Shown: positions 34,900 through 43,889 of the stretch, in pieces
How the letters are laid out: each line of letters opens with the position of its first letter
Position numbering within the stretch: the first letter of the stretch is position 1
NCBI RefSeq assembly: GCF_018128545.1
Contig: NZ_JAGSND010000019.1
Span: 19,573-83,572 of the forward strand
Reading direction: 5' to 3'
Length of the DNA stretch: 64,000 bases
From: Sinanaerobacter chloroacetimidivorans
GTDB lineage: Bacteria > Bacillota > Clostridia > Peptostreptococcales > Anaerovoracaceae
Program-made: the position numbers and the translations under genes
The notes under the pieces: generated by a model
What the model was told of the DNA's origin: nothing
Database searches by the model: none
What the model saw: only the letters and a program-made list of their open reading frames with translations

Positions 34900-36204
34900 A
34901 TGAATATGGTTGATATTATTTATAAAAAAAGGGAAGGTCAGGTTCTTACCAAGGAAGAGATTGATTACTTCGTCACCGGCTATACGGACGGGAACATTCC
35001 CGATTACCAGGCAGCGGCCCTGCTTATGGCAATTTATTTTCGTGGGATGAACAAGGAAGAAACCTATGAGCTCACCAGAGCGATGAAATATTCCGGCGAT
35101 ACTGTAGACTTATCTCGGATCAAAGGAATTAAGGTGGATAAGCACAGCACCGGAGGGGTTGGGGATAAGACTACCTTGATTGTAGGGCCTCTGGCTGCCG
35201 CTTGCGGCGTTCCTATCGCAAAAATGTCGGGGAGAGGTCTTGGGTTTACCGGAGGTACGGTAGACAAGATGGAAGCTATTCCGGGATTTCGTACCACGGT
35301 GGATGCAGAGGATTTTATACATCTTGTCAATGATATCGGACTTTCCGTTATTGGCCAGACTTCTCATATTGCACCGGCCGATAAAAAAATATATGCACTT
35401 AGAGACGTCACTGCAACAGTAGATAATCTCAGTCTGATCACTTCCAGCATTATGAGTAAAAAGCTTGCTTCGGGAAGTGATGCCATTGTGCTGGATGTGA
35501 AATGCGGAAACGGCGCTTTTATGGAAAGCATGGAAGAAGCCGTTGAACTGGGAGAACTCATGGTTGAAATCGGGAAAGCAGACGGTAAGAAAACCATAGC
35601 TGTCATTACCGATATGAATCAGCCTCTTGGCTATGCAGTGGGAAACAGTTTGGAGGTTATGGAAGCCATTGACACCTTAAAGGGAAAAGGACCGGCTGAT
35701 ATTACCGAGCTTTCTCTTGTCCTGGCAGGTTACATGATCTATGCCGGAGAAAAAGCTTCTACCTATGAAGAGGGCTATAAAATGGCCGAAGAAGCATTGG
35801 AATCCGGCTCAGCACTAAAAAAACTAGCTGGGTTCATAGAAGGGCAGGGCGGAGATCCGCTGGTGACAGAGAACTATCTGCTGTTCCCTCAGCCAACCTG
35901 CCATCAGGACGTGATTGCGGACCGAGATGGATATATCGGAGAAATTGAAGCGAAAGCCATTGGATTAGCTTCTCAGCATTCCGGTGCCGGGAGGGCGAAA
36001 AAGGAAGATCAGATCGACCTTTCCGCGGGGATTCTCCTTCTTAAAAAGGTTGGAGATACGGTAAAGACAGGGGATATCCTTGCTACGGTTTACGGCAGGG
36101 ATTCTGAGAAAGTTATGAAAGGTGCAGAGGAAGCCGGCAGGGCTTTTGAAGTCGTTGAGGATCGGCCGGAGAAAGAGGCATTAATTAAAAAAATAATTAA
36201 ATAA
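34900..36204 (+). CDS. pdp: Pyrimidine-nucleoside phosphorylase
   Basis: Splits uridine, thymidine and deoxyuridine to base plus pentose-1-phosphate, feeding DeoB. 434 residues with the family signature KHSTGGVGDKTTL, SGRGLGFTGGTVDKMEAIPG, KKLASGSDAIVLDVKCGNGAFM and the C-terminal domain. ATG 34900 has an AAGGGGA site about 9 bases before it. deoB-pdp forms a salvage operon producing ribose or deoxyribose-5-phosphate. Thymidine-only specificity (DeoA) cannot be excluded. Confidence 0.95.
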   Translation: MNMVDIIYKKREGQVLTKEEIDYFVTGYTDGNIPDYQAAALLMAIYFRGMNKEETYELTRAMKYSGDTVDLSRIKGIKVDKHSTGGVGDKTTLIVGPLAAACGVPIAKMSGRGLGFTGGTVDKMEAIPGFRTTVDAEDFIHLVNDIGLSVIGQTSHIAPADKKIYALRDVTATVDNLSLITSSIMSKKLASGSDAIVLDVKCGNGAFMESMEEAVELGELMVEIGKADGKKTIAVITDMNQPLGYAVGNSLEVMEAIDTLKGKGPADITELSLVLAGYMIYAGEKASTYEEGYKMAEEALESGSALKKLAGFIEGQGGDPLVTENYLLFPQPTCHQDVIADRDGYIGEIEAKAIGLASQHSGAGRAKKEDQIDLSAGILLLKKVGDTVKTGDILATVYGRDSEKVMKGAEEAGRAFEVVEDRPEKEALIKKIIK

Positions 36205-36272
36205 GTGAATATCCTTTCTCCAACCCATTTGATTCCAAAATGGGTGGACGAAGAAATGTTGAAAATAGTCAT

Positions 36273-36324
36273 AAAACCCCCATAAAATCAATATCTTATA
36301 TAAGATTGATAGCGAGGGGGTTTT
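36273..36324 (+). promoter_or_regulatory. Hairpin sequestering the dacF ribosome-binding site (possible attenuator/terminator)
   Basis: AAAACCCCC (36273-36281) is complementary to GGGGGTTTT (36316-36324), and an inner near-palindrome (around ATCTTATATAAGAT) sits between them. The GGGGG is the dacF ribosome site (start GTG 36328), so the folded state would hide it. It could also terminate the salvage operon transcript, although the T run is short and interrupted. Confidence 0.6.
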
Positions 36325-36327
36325 GTT

Positions 36328-37569
36328 GTGTATTATCTTAGAAAAATAGCAATCGGACTTGTGGTATTCATGTGTATGGCAATGGTACCATGGGCAGTAT
36401 GTGCGGAGGAAGAGGAAACGGTCTCCGTTCTTTCCAGTGCGGTGGACACCGAGGGTACGGTCTTGCCATCTTCCGTAACAGGCGGTGCAATCGGCATGAC
36501 TGTAGACGCGAAATCTGCCATACTGATTGATGCGGAAAGCGGAACGGTACTATTTGAACAAAATTCACACGATAGGCTGCCTCCTGCTAGTGTAACAAAG
36601 GTAATGACAATGCTTTTAATTATGGAAGCGGTAGATAGAGGGCAAATCAGCTTGCAGGATAAGGTTACCATTAGTGAGAAAGCTGCCAGTATGGGAGGCA
36701 GTCAGATGTACATGGAACCCGGTGAACAGCATGAGTTGGAAACCTTGATGAAAGGAATTGCAATAGCCAGTGCTAATGATGCCTGTGTGTCGGCAGCAGA
36801 ATTTCATTCCGGCACAGTGGATATTTTTGTTGAAAATATGAATAAAAGAGCTGCAGAGCTTGGCATGAAGGATACGAATTTCGTGAATACAAACGGCCTT
36901 CCAGTAGCCAATCACTATACCAGCGCATATGATATAGCATTAATGTCGAAGGAATTATATAAACATAAAAAAACACAGGAATGGTTTAATACCTGGATGA
37001 CGAACATCACCGTAGGTTTGCCCGGAAAGAAGCAGACAGAACTGGGACTCACCAATACAAACCGGATGATAAAAATTTATCCGGGAGCAAACGGCATCAA
37101 AACCGGATTTACACAGGAAGCAGGATACTGTCTGTCGGCTTCAGCCACAAAAGGAGACCTGACCCTGATCGCAGTGATCATGGGAAGTCCTGCATCCAAT
37201 GTTCGTTTTGCAGAAACATCTAAGATGCTGGATTACGGTTTTGCAAATTATGATGCTGTCAAGCTTGCTGAAAAGGGAGAGCCTATGGGAACCGTCATGA
37301 TTGAAAAAGGATCTCCAAATATGGTGAATGCAGTTACCCCTGAAAATATCAGCATTCTGGTGAAAAAAGGAGAGAAAGACGGGATCAGAGGAGATCTTGT
37401 CTTTGACGATTCAATTTATGCTCCCATTGCCAAAGGTGATCAAATCGGTGAAATTATCGTATATAAAAACGACCAGGAAATGGGAAGATATCCTGTTGTT
37501 GCAGAAGAAAATGTTGAGAAAGCAAGTTTGCTTGAGCTTTACATACGAATGATCAAGTCCTTGACATAA
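36328..37569 (+). CDS. dacF: D-alanyl-D-alanine carboxypeptidase, PBP5/DacF type
   Basis: Secreted, membrane-tethered DD-carboxypeptidase trimming peptidoglycan stem peptides. 413 residues: signal peptide (about 1-26, ending near VCAEE), SxxK nucleophile in PPASVTKVMTMLL, SxN in ASANDACV, KTG in IKTGFTQEAGYC, then a PBP5-like C-terminal domain and an amphipathic tail (LLELYIRMIKSL). GTG start at 36328 with a GAGGGGG site that is buried in an upstream hairpin. DacF-type enzymes often act in the sporulating cell; timing here is unknown. Confidence 0.94.
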   Translation: MYYLRKIAIGLVVFMCMAMVPWAVCAEEEETVSVLSSAVDTEGTVLPSSVTGGAIGMTVDAKSAILIDAESGTVLFEQNSHDRLPPASVTKVMTMLLIMEAVDRGQISLQDKVTISEKAASMGGSQMYMEPGEQHELETLMKGIAIASANDACVSAAEFHSGTVDIFVENMNKRAAELGMKDTNFVNTNGLPVANHYTSAYDIALMSKELYKHKKTQEWFNTWMTNITVGLPGKKQTELGLTNTNRMIKIYPGANGIKTGFTQEAGYCLSASATKGDLTLIAVIMGSPASNVRFAETSKMLDYGFANYDAVKLAEKGEPMGTVMIEKGSPNMVNAVTPENISILVKKGEKDGIRGDLVFDDSIYAPIAKGDQIGEIIVYKNDQEMGRYPVVAEENVEKASLLELYIRMIKSLT

Positions 37570-37652
37570 GCGTATGACCCTACACTGGAAAGTGCTAGCT
37601 GGTGTTTTTGAAAAGCTTTTCGATAAAACAATTATAGGGGGTAAAGTAAAAT

Positions 37653-37910
37653 ATGAATGAATACGTAATAGCCTTTTCTTCATTTTATAGAGCTGTTTAT
37701 GCACAAGAAAGGCTACAGGAAAACCGAATTAGATCCACATTGAAAAAATTACCGCCAGACCTCTTAAGATCCTGCGGGTATGCAGTTTATTTAAAAACAA
37801 ATTCCATATTTTCTGCACTGGACATTTTAGAAAAAAATCAAATTCTCGCAAGAGGGGTTTATGAAATAGAATATTTCAACGGAACCGCTAATTATAAACA
37901 AATCGCTTAA
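37653..37910 (+). CDS. DUF3343-like small protein
   Basis: 85 residues, cytoplasmic, with the DUF3343 look: an N-terminal EYVIAFSSFYRAVYAQERLQ segment, LPPDLLRSCGYAVYLKTN and a C-terminal GVYEIEYF. Proteins of this family have been discussed as putative Se/S-carrier-like proteins; here the single cysteine in RSCGYAV is the only candidate. It lies between dacF and the Tad locus with its own ribosome site. Confidence 0.7.
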   Translation: MNEYVIAFSSFYRAVYAQERLQENRIRSTLKKLPPDLLRSCGYAVYLKTNSIFSALDILEKNQILARGVYEIEYFNGTANYKQIA

Positions 37911-37985
37911 ATAAATACGAAGATACCTCTATTTACATTTTCTTGAAGAAAGATTATAATCAAGCAAGAATGAGGAGGTGTCTTC

Positions 37986-38645
37986 GTGAATTTATTTTTT
38001 GTTGTTTTTCAAGGCATATCAGGACTAATCATCGGTTTCTTTACTCCGCACATATCAGATAAAGTGATGAAGGCAAAATGTCTGCAAAGGGATAAAGAGA
38101 TACCCCCCAATCAGTTCCGAAACAAAATCGTCCATGGTTTCCTTTGTATCATCAATTCGGCTTTCTGGACGGCCGCTTCTTTCCTGATGGAGAATCCGCT
38201 AAGCGCTTTTTTCATTTCACTCCTTTTCACATTGGCTTTACTCTTTGCTATGATTGATTTCAGCATTCATCTGATTCCCAATGAAATGGTTCTGATCACT
38301 TTGTTTGTAGGGATTTTATTTCAGTTCACACAGTTCGGATGGAAGGATCTTCTGATAGCGTTTGTTTGCATGTTTGCTATGATGCTTCTGTTCACACTGG
38401 TAGGTTTTCTTGTCGGCTTGGGTAAAGTAGGTGCCGGGGATATTAAACTTGCAGGCATCATGGGCATTGCTCTGGGGTATCCGGCTCTTCTGACTGCCGT
38501 TTTAGTCATGAGTGCAGCTATAATCGCATATTGTTTTTTTGGAATCTGGTTTCGAAAATTAACTTTGGTATCCATGTTTCCCTTTGCCCCGTTTATGATG
38601 CTTGGAATGGCTGTCTCTTTAAGCTTGATTCTTATTCCTTCGTAA
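37986..38645 (+). CDS. Prepilin peptidase (A24 family, TadV/CpaA-like)
   Basis: Membrane aspartyl protease that cleaves and processes Flp prepilins. 219 residues with about seven membrane segments. The two catalytic aspartates are visible in FAMIDFSIHLIPNE and in GKVGAGDIKLAGI (GxGD motif). The N-terminal cysteine-rich methylase domain of larger prepilin peptidases is absent. GTG start at 37986 follows a GGAGGTG site. First gene of the Tad pilus locus. Confidence 0.93.
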   Translation: MNLFFVVFQGISGLIIGFFTPHISDKVMKAKCLQRDKEIPPNQFRNKIVHGFLCIINSAFWTAASFLMENPLSAFFISLLFTLALLFAMIDFSIHLIPNEMVLITLFVGILFQFTQFGWKDLLIAFVCMFAMMLLFTLVGFLVGLGKVGAGDIKLAGIMGIALGYPALLTAVLVMSAAIIAYCFFGIWFRKLTLVSMFPFAPFMMLGMAVSLSLILIPS

Positions 38646-38675
38646 AAAATTACATTATTCGACAAATTATCCCCA

Positions 38676-38704
38676 TTGCCTTTTGTAAAAATTGGTGCTA
38701 TAGT
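38676..38704 (+). promoter_or_regulatory. Candidate promoter for the flp pilin gene
   Basis: TTGCCT (38676-38681), 17 bases, TATAGT (38699-38704), between the peptidase and pilin genes. Confidence 0.5.
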
Positions 38705-38763
38705 CAAATCAAAAATAGAAAATATCGGAAAAATGCTATGTAAAAGGAAAGTGGGGAATTATC

Positions 38764-38925
38764 ATGAAAAAATTTTTAAACTGGTTTGTAAAAGAAGAAA
38801 GCGGACAAGGAATGGTGGAGTATGGACTGATTCTAGGGTTGGTTGCATTAGCAGTAATCGCTGCTCTGACTGTTCTGGGAACAAAGATTAACGGTAAATT
38901 TGAAGCCATTAACAATTCGCTTTAA
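38764..38925 (+). CDS. flp: Flp-type pilin
   Basis: A 53-residue major pilin subunit, short but unmistakable: a basic leader ending in EESG, then QGMVEYGLILGLVALAVIAALTVLG, the Flp hydrophobic segment with the conserved Glu-Tyr pair. Cleavage after G14 would put the glutamate at +5, as required. A hairpin terminator follows immediately, so the pilin message can be made in excess over the downstream machinery. Confidence 0.95.
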   Translation: MKKFLNWFVKEESGQGMVEYGLILGLVALAVIAALTVLGTKINGKFEAINNSL

Positions 38926-38963
38926 TTTCAATTACAGCATCCTTAAGAAAGATACATATGAAG

Positions 38964-38991
38964 GGCCTCGGCTTTTGGCCGAGGCTTTTTC
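38964..38991 (+). terminator. Terminator/attenuator between pilin and Tad machinery genes
   Basis: GCCTCGGC (38965-38972) pairs with GCCGAGGC (38978-38985), followed by TTTTT. No new promoter is evident before the next gene, so partial read-through is likely. Confidence 0.88.
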
Positions 38992-39015
38992 CTCTAAAGG
39001 ATAGGTGGTGTTACG

Positions 39016-39411
39016 GTGATCAACATGAAAAAAGAGGAGGGCCAGGCCATGGTGGAATTCGCCCTGATGCTGCCTGTACTTCTTTTATTTCTTTGCGGTA
39101 TCCTGGATTTCGGCTGGATCTTCGGCAATGAGCTACTGGCCAGCAATTCCACAAGAGAGGCTGCCCGGTATACGGCGATTCACTATTATGACAGCACGAC
39201 AGATGACGATAAAGCCATTGCTGCCAGCATTATCGCTGCCAGCATGCCGTCTTTGAATAATACCGTCGTGACCCTTGACAAACCGGCAGGCTCTGAGGTC
39301 ATTACCTTATCTCTGAAAGGGGAGATCCCTGTGCTAACCCCTTTCCTGTCGGCTATTTTGGGAGAAAATTTTACAATTAAAGCAAAAACCATTATGAGAG
39401 TGGAGAATTGA
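39016..39411 (+). CDS. TadE-like pseudopilin
   Basis: 131 residues. TadE signature at the N-terminus: EEGQAMVEFALMLPVLLLFLCGILDFG, a prepilin-like cleavage site and one membrane segment, followed by a short extracellular domain. GTG 39016 is chosen, since AGGTGG at 39003-39008 is correctly spaced; ATG 39025 is an alternative. Processed by the prepilin peptidase encoded upstream. Confidence 0.9.
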   Translation: MINMKKEEGQAMVEFALMLPVLLLFLCGILDFGWIFGNELLASNSTREAARYTAIHYYDSTTDDDKAIAASIIAASMPSLNNTVVTLDKPAGSEVITLSLKGEIPVLTPFLSAILGENFTIKAKTIMRVEN

Positions 39412-39445
39412 TAAGACTGACCTATGATCGAAAGAGGTGGAATCC

Positions 39446-40429
39446 ATGAAATCATTAAAGGGTTTTTATAAGAAATGGGCTGAAAAGCAGGATGGAGCCG
39501 TGGCCGTGATTGTAGCTTTGGCTTTAACTGTTATCTTGGGCAGTGTAGCCCTGGTAGCGGATTTGGGAATAGCGTATCTGGAGGCTTCCAGACTGCAGAA
39601 TGCCTTGGACAGTGCTGCTCTGGCGGCGGTTCAGGAGCTTCCGGCAGCGAACGTATCCTCCGCTGAATGGACTTCGGCAGCTGCAATTGCCAACGAATAC
39701 GCACAAGCCAACGGGCTTGATTCTGTCACATTAACTCCAATAACAAAGAATGGGAAAATAATGGGCGTCAAAGCTTCCGGGGATACGGAAGTGGAATATA
39801 CCTTTGCCCGGATCCTTGGAAATGAAAGCGGAGCCGTCTGTCGGCTGGCATCAGCAGAGATGAAGCCTGTCAGCGGTGTGAAGGGGCTTGTTCCTCTTGC
39901 AGCATTGGATAGTATGATGACCACCATACAACCTGGCAACACCATAACGCTAAAGGTAGGAAAAGACCAGAATAAGGAATACCCGGATAACGGATGGTTC
40001 GGTGCTTTATCGCTGGGGGGATCCGGAGCCGAAGTATACGGCAACAATATTGTAGATGGCTACAGCGGTTATGTGACAACGGGATCGATCTTCTATACGG
40101 AAAACGGTAATATGGCAGGTCCAACCATTAGCAGTGTTACAGATCGGATCTATAAACCCGGAGAATACGATCATCGAAGCTGTACCTATGATAGTCATGA
40201 AGAAGACTGCCCTCGTTTGATAATTGCCCCCGTTGTTAAAATCATTGATGAGAGCGGGCATACAAAAGTTGAAGTAACAGGTTTCGCTTCCTTTTTTTTA
40301 GTGAGTGTGTCCGGGGATGCCGGTAAAGCAAGTATAGAAGCAAAATATATCAGCACAACAATACCTGGTGCATCCACAGAAGGATCTCCTAAAGATTATG
40401 GAGTTTACTCCATAAAGCTGACTCAATGA
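39446..40429 (+). CDS. TadG-like pilus assembly protein
   Basis: 327 residues. One N-terminal membrane segment in the TadG-N motif context (KQDGAVAVIVALALTVILGSVALVADLGIAYLEASRLQNALDSAALAAVQELP), then a ~270-residue extracellular domain without recognisable von Willebrand motif. ATG 39446 is used because AAAGAGGTGG lies 5 bases upstream. Confidence 0.88.
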   Translation: MKSLKGFYKKWAEKQDGAVAVIVALALTVILGSVALVADLGIAYLEASRLQNALDSAALAAVQELPAANVSSAEWTSAAAIANEYAQANGLDSVTLTPITKNGKIMGVKASGDTEVEYTFARILGNESGAVCRLASAEMKPVSGVKGLVPLAALDSMMTTIQPGNTITLKVGKDQNKEYPDNGWFGALSLGGSGAEVYGNNIVDGYSGYVTTGSIFYTENGNMAGPTISSVTDRIYKPGEYDHRSCTYDSHEEDCPRLIIAPVVKIIDESGHTKVEVTGFASFFLVSVSGDAGKASIEAKYISTTIPGASTEGSPKDYGVYSIKLTQ

Positions 40430-40506
40430 TTCAATATAAAAAGACAAGAATTTATTTTATTTTTTAATTAATTATCAACAGATGTCTTTCATATGGAGGT
40501 TTCATC

Positions 40507-41217
40507 GTGAAAAAAGTAAAAGTATTTGCACTCTTATCCGCAGTGGTTACGGCACTGTTGATTTTCTTTTTTTTAAACTCCCTTAGCAGTATGAATGATG
40601 ATGAGAAGATGAAAGTTATGACGGCAGCTATGGATATCCCTCCAAATGTTACCATAACGGAGGATATGATCACGGCTGCGGAGCTGCCTTTGACGGCGGT
40701 GATATCAGGTGTCATGACAGAACCGGATCAGGTCATCGGAAAGGTGGCAAAATCCGATATCCTTGCAGGAGAACAAATCCTGGGAGGCAAATTGATCTCT
40801 GTAGCGGACAATACGAATGGAACACTTGCTTATGCATTGGAGCCTGGAATGAGAGCCATAACGATAGCGGTGGATGTTACAACCGGATTATCCGGAATGC
40901 TGAAGCCTCAGGATAGGATCGATCTCATCGGTGAGTTTGAATATCAGAGCGCAGGTAAGCCTTTGGACTCCTACTCAAACTTACTGGCAGAAAATATAAA
41001 GATCCTGGCAGTGGATAATGTGCTGTCTGCGCAGGGTAAAGCGAACGGAGAAGGCAGTGCATATGTTACCATTACCCTGGAGGTCACTCCGAAACAGGCT
41101 ATGGAGATCAGTCTGGCGGTATATAAAGGGCAGCTACGTGCTGTTCTAAGATCTCCGTTGGATGAAGAAACAACCGGTTTACCGAATATTACGCTTGATA
41201 ACATAATGGCAAACTGA
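40507..41217 (+). CDS. Flp pilus assembly protein CpaB/RcpC (SAF domain)
   Basis: 236 residues with one N-terminal membrane segment and an SAF domain (MDIPPNVTITEDMITAAELP, ILAGEQILGGKLI, GMRAITIAVDV), then the RcpC/CpaB domain (LKPQDRIDLIG, TLEVTPKQAMEISLA). In Gram-negative bacteria CpaB works with the secretin; no secretin gene is present here, as expected for a single-membrane cell wall. GTG start with a GGAGG site. Confidence 0.9.
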   Translation: MKKVKVFALLSAVVTALLIFFFLNSLSSMNDDEKMKVMTAAMDIPPNVTITEDMITAAELPLTAVISGVMTEPDQVIGKVAKSDILAGEQILGGKLISVADNTNGTLAYALEPGMRAITIAVDVTTGLSGMLKPQDRIDLIGEFEYQSAGKPLDSYSNLLAENIKILAVDNVLSAQGKANGEGSAYVTITLEVTPKQAMEISLAVYKGQLRAVLRSPLDEETTGLPNITLDNIMAN

Positions 41218-41237
41218 AGAAAAAGGAGTACATAATC

Positions 41238-42473
41238 ATGAAGATAAATGTAATGTTGGTAAGCAAACTGGAAAAAAATATTAAAGTAATGAAAAACTTT
41301 ATTGAAGATGAGGAAATCCATATTGTAGGGGATTCTACAACAGGTTCTGTAGCTTTGGACAAAATTGAAAACCTGATGCCTGATATTATTATCATGACGC
41401 TGGGTACCGGTGACAATGATGTGCTGAGCCTTGCTGAAAGGGTGTTCCTGCACAGGCCCAGGACCCATGTCATTTTGCTGGCAGAATACATAGACGTGGA
41501 GATTCTCCAAAGTGCCATTGCTATCGGGGTGCATAATGTCAGGGAATTTCCTGCTTCATCGAAGGAATTTGCCGAGTATATCAAATCTGTTTATCATAAT
41601 GAAAATTCGCGTATCAAGGCATTAAATGAAAAACAGAATCTATCATGGATGTCAAGAGTAGTAACGGTTTTCGGTGCCAAAGGCGGTTTGGGTAAAACCA
41701 CCATCGCGGTTAATCTAGCCGTGAAGCTGGCCCAAAGCAATAAAAAAGTGGCCTTGGTGGATCTGGATCTTCAATTCGGTGACATTCACATTTTTTTAGA
41801 TATTGATCCTTCGGATACCATATCAGAGTTGGTACAGGAATTTTTTACTTCCAATATTGATTCCGTACGCAGCTTTATGACGGTTCATTCCAGCGGGATC
41901 CATATTTTGTCTTCTCCTAAAAGTCCTGAATACGCAGAAATCATATCAGCGGAAAAAATCCAAAGCTTGCTGAGCCTTCTGCGCACTTACTATGACTATG
42001 TTGTGATCGATACACCTCCGTTCTTTACGGAGGTGACGTTAACGGCTTTGGAAAGCTCATCCACCATCCTGTTTGTAACAGGTCTTGATATTTCTATCTT
42101 AAAAAATTCAAAGGTTAGTTTATCTTTATTGGATTCCCTTCAGCAAACCGATAAAATTCGTTTGATTGTTAACCGGGCAGTAGACATGAGCTCTATCACG
42201 ATCAACGATGTACAGAGTATACTCGGATGTCCTATTTGGGCCAAAATACCCAGTGACTATAAAGTAGCGGTCACTGCCTTGAACAGAGGGATTCCGTTTG
42301 TCTTAAGCAATCCGGGGAGCAAGCTGTCACAATCTATTGAAGATGTTGCCAGACTTCTTTTGGATGGAGAAGGTGAAAACAGTGAAAAGAAAGGAAACCT
42401 GTTTCCGGTCAATCCGCAAGAAAAAGTGAAAATCGGAAAATTAAAATCCTTTCTCAAAAAAGAGAAAAAATAA
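41238..42473 (+). CDS. TadZ/CpaE-like localisation ATPase
   Basis: 411 residues. N-terminal atypical receiver domain (about 1-118) in which the usual phosphoacceptor aspartate is not present (PDIIIMTLG), then a ParA/MinD-type ATPase with the deviant Walker A GAKGGLGKTT, VDLDLQFGDIH and VVIDTPPFF. TadZ proteins place the Tad machine, often at a pole. Followed by the TadA gene. Confidence 0.93.
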   Translation: MKINVMLVSKLEKNIKVMKNFIEDEEIHIVGDSTTGSVALDKIENLMPDIIIMTLGTGDNDVLSLAERVFLHRPRTHVILLAEYIDVEILQSAIAIGVHNVREFPASSKEFAEYIKSVYHNENSRIKALNEKQNLSWMSRVVTVFGAKGGLGKTTIAVNLAVKLAQSNKKVALVDLDLQFGDIHIFLDIDPSDTISELVQEFFTSNIDSVRSFMTVHSSGIHILSSPKSPEYAEIISAEKIQSLLSLLRTYYDYVVIDTPPFFTEVTLTALESSSTILFVTGLDISILKNSKVSLSLLDSLQQTDKIRLIVNRAVDMSSITINDVQSILGCPIWAKIPSDYKVAVTALNRGIPFVLSNPGSKLSQSIEDVARLLLDGEGENSEKKGNLFPVNPQEKVKIGKLKSFLKKEKK

Positions 42474-42513
42474 CATCACTGCTGCAATCGGACCAAAGAA
42501 TGGGGGTAAGTAA

Positions 42514-43881
42514 ATGAGTTTATTGGAGAGACTGGAAAAGCAAAAATCAGCAACCGCAGTACCGGATCCGGAACATTCCGGGAGCAGCATCAGCGGAGCA
42601 GGCGGTACGGAAATCTTTCATGATGAATATGCTGAGCTGAAAGAGATCATACATAAAGAAATCATTGAACAGATTAATCTTGAAGCATCCGGAGGAATCC
42701 CATCCGAAGAAAACCAGGAGGAGTATCTGTTAAAAACTCTTGAAATGCTGATTGACGAAAAACCCGTCTCCATTTCCAGAGCAGATCGTTCCCGTCTGAT
42801 TCGGGAGTTGTATCATATTGTGGCCGGCTTGGGGCCTTTGGAACCCCTGCTGGATGATCCTGAAATAACGGAGATCATGGTCAATGGTCCATGGCAGGTG
42901 TATATAGAGAGAAGGGGAAAAATAGAACTTTCTACAGCTAAATTTAAAGATCATGCACATGTCATGCATGTCATTAACAGAATTGTTTCTTCTGTAGGGA
43001 GGCATATTGATGAGGCAAGTCCCATGGTGGATGCGCGTCTTGACGATGGTTCCCGGTTTAATGCCATTATTCCTCCCCTGGCATTGAACGGTCCTACCAT
43101 AACCATTCGTAAATTTTCAAAAAAGCCCTTTACGGTAAATGATCTGATTCGATTTACCTCCGTATCTCCGAAAATGATGTCATTTTTGGAAGCCTGTGTC
43201 AAAGGGAGAATGAATATTATCGTATCCGGAGGTACAGGAAGCGGTAAAACCACCTTGCTGAACGTTCTTTCAGGCTTCATTCCCAATACGGAACGTATTG
43301 TTACCATTGAGGATGCAGCAGAGCTGCAGCTCAGGCAGGATCATGTGGTCACGCTGGAAAGCAGGCCGCCGAATCTGGAGGGAGCAGGGCAGGTTACCAT
43401 TCGGGATCTTGTAAGAAATTCATTGCGTATGAGGCCTGACAGGATCATCGTCGGTGAGGTTCGATCAGAGGAAACCTTGGACATGCTCCAAGCCATGAAC
43501 ACCGGACATGAAGGCTCCTTGACCACTGCCCATGCCAATTCCCCCAGAGAACTCATGTCCCGCTTGGAAACAATGGTACTGATGGCGGGAATGGAGCTTC
43601 CCGTTAAAGCAATACGGGAGCAGATCTCTTCAGCCATAGATATTGTGGTACATCAGTCACGTCTGAAGGACGGATCCAGAAAGGTTGTGAATATTACTGA
43701 AATCGTGGGTATGGAAGGTGACACCATAACATTGCAGGATATTTTTTATTTTAAGCCGGAAGGCTTGGATGCCAGCGGAAAATTGACCGGTAATTTTTAC
43801 TCAACAGGAATACGGCCGAGCTTTCTTGAAAAAATAGCGTCCTGCGGTGTTTTAGTGAAAGATGATTGGTTTATGAACTGA
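42514..43881 (+). CDS. TadA/CpaF-type secretion ATPase
   Basis: Hexameric motor of the Tad pilus, 455 residues. Conserved: EIMVNGPWQVYIERRGKIE, RIVSSVGRHIDEASPMVDARLDDGSRFNAIIPPLA, Walker A GGTGSGKTTLLN, ERIVTIEDAAELQL (Asp box), GEVRSEETLDMLQAMNTGHEGSLTTAHAN (Walker B and His box). Overall intact. Confidence 0.97.
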   Translation: MSLLERLEKQKSATAVPDPEHSGSSISGAGGTEIFHDEYAELKEIIHKEIIEQINLEASGGIPSEENQEEYLLKTLEMLIDEKPVSISRADRSRLIRELYHIVAGLGPLEPLLDDPEITEIMVNGPWQVYIERRGKIELSTAKFKDHAHVMHVINRIVSSVGRHIDEASPMVDARLDDGSRFNAIIPPLALNGPTITIRKFSKKPFTVNDLIRFTSVSPKMMSFLEACVKGRMNIIVSGGTGSGKTTLLNVLSGFIPNTERIVTIEDAAELQLRQDHVVTLESRPPNLEGAGQVTIRDLVRNSLRMRPDRIIVGEVRSEETLDMLQAMNTGHEGSLTTAHANSPRELMSRLETMVLMAGMELPVKAIREQISSAIDIVVHQSRLKDGSRKVVNITEIVGMEGDTITLQDIFYFKPEGLDASGKLTGNFYSTGIRPSFLEKIASCGVLVKDDWFMN

Positions 43882-43889
43882 GGTGTGAA

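Noticed and set aside
36221..36250. Hairpin CCCATTT/AAATGGG as the terminator of the deoB-pdp operon
   Set aside because: A stem is present but no T run follows on the plus strand, so termination there is not supported.
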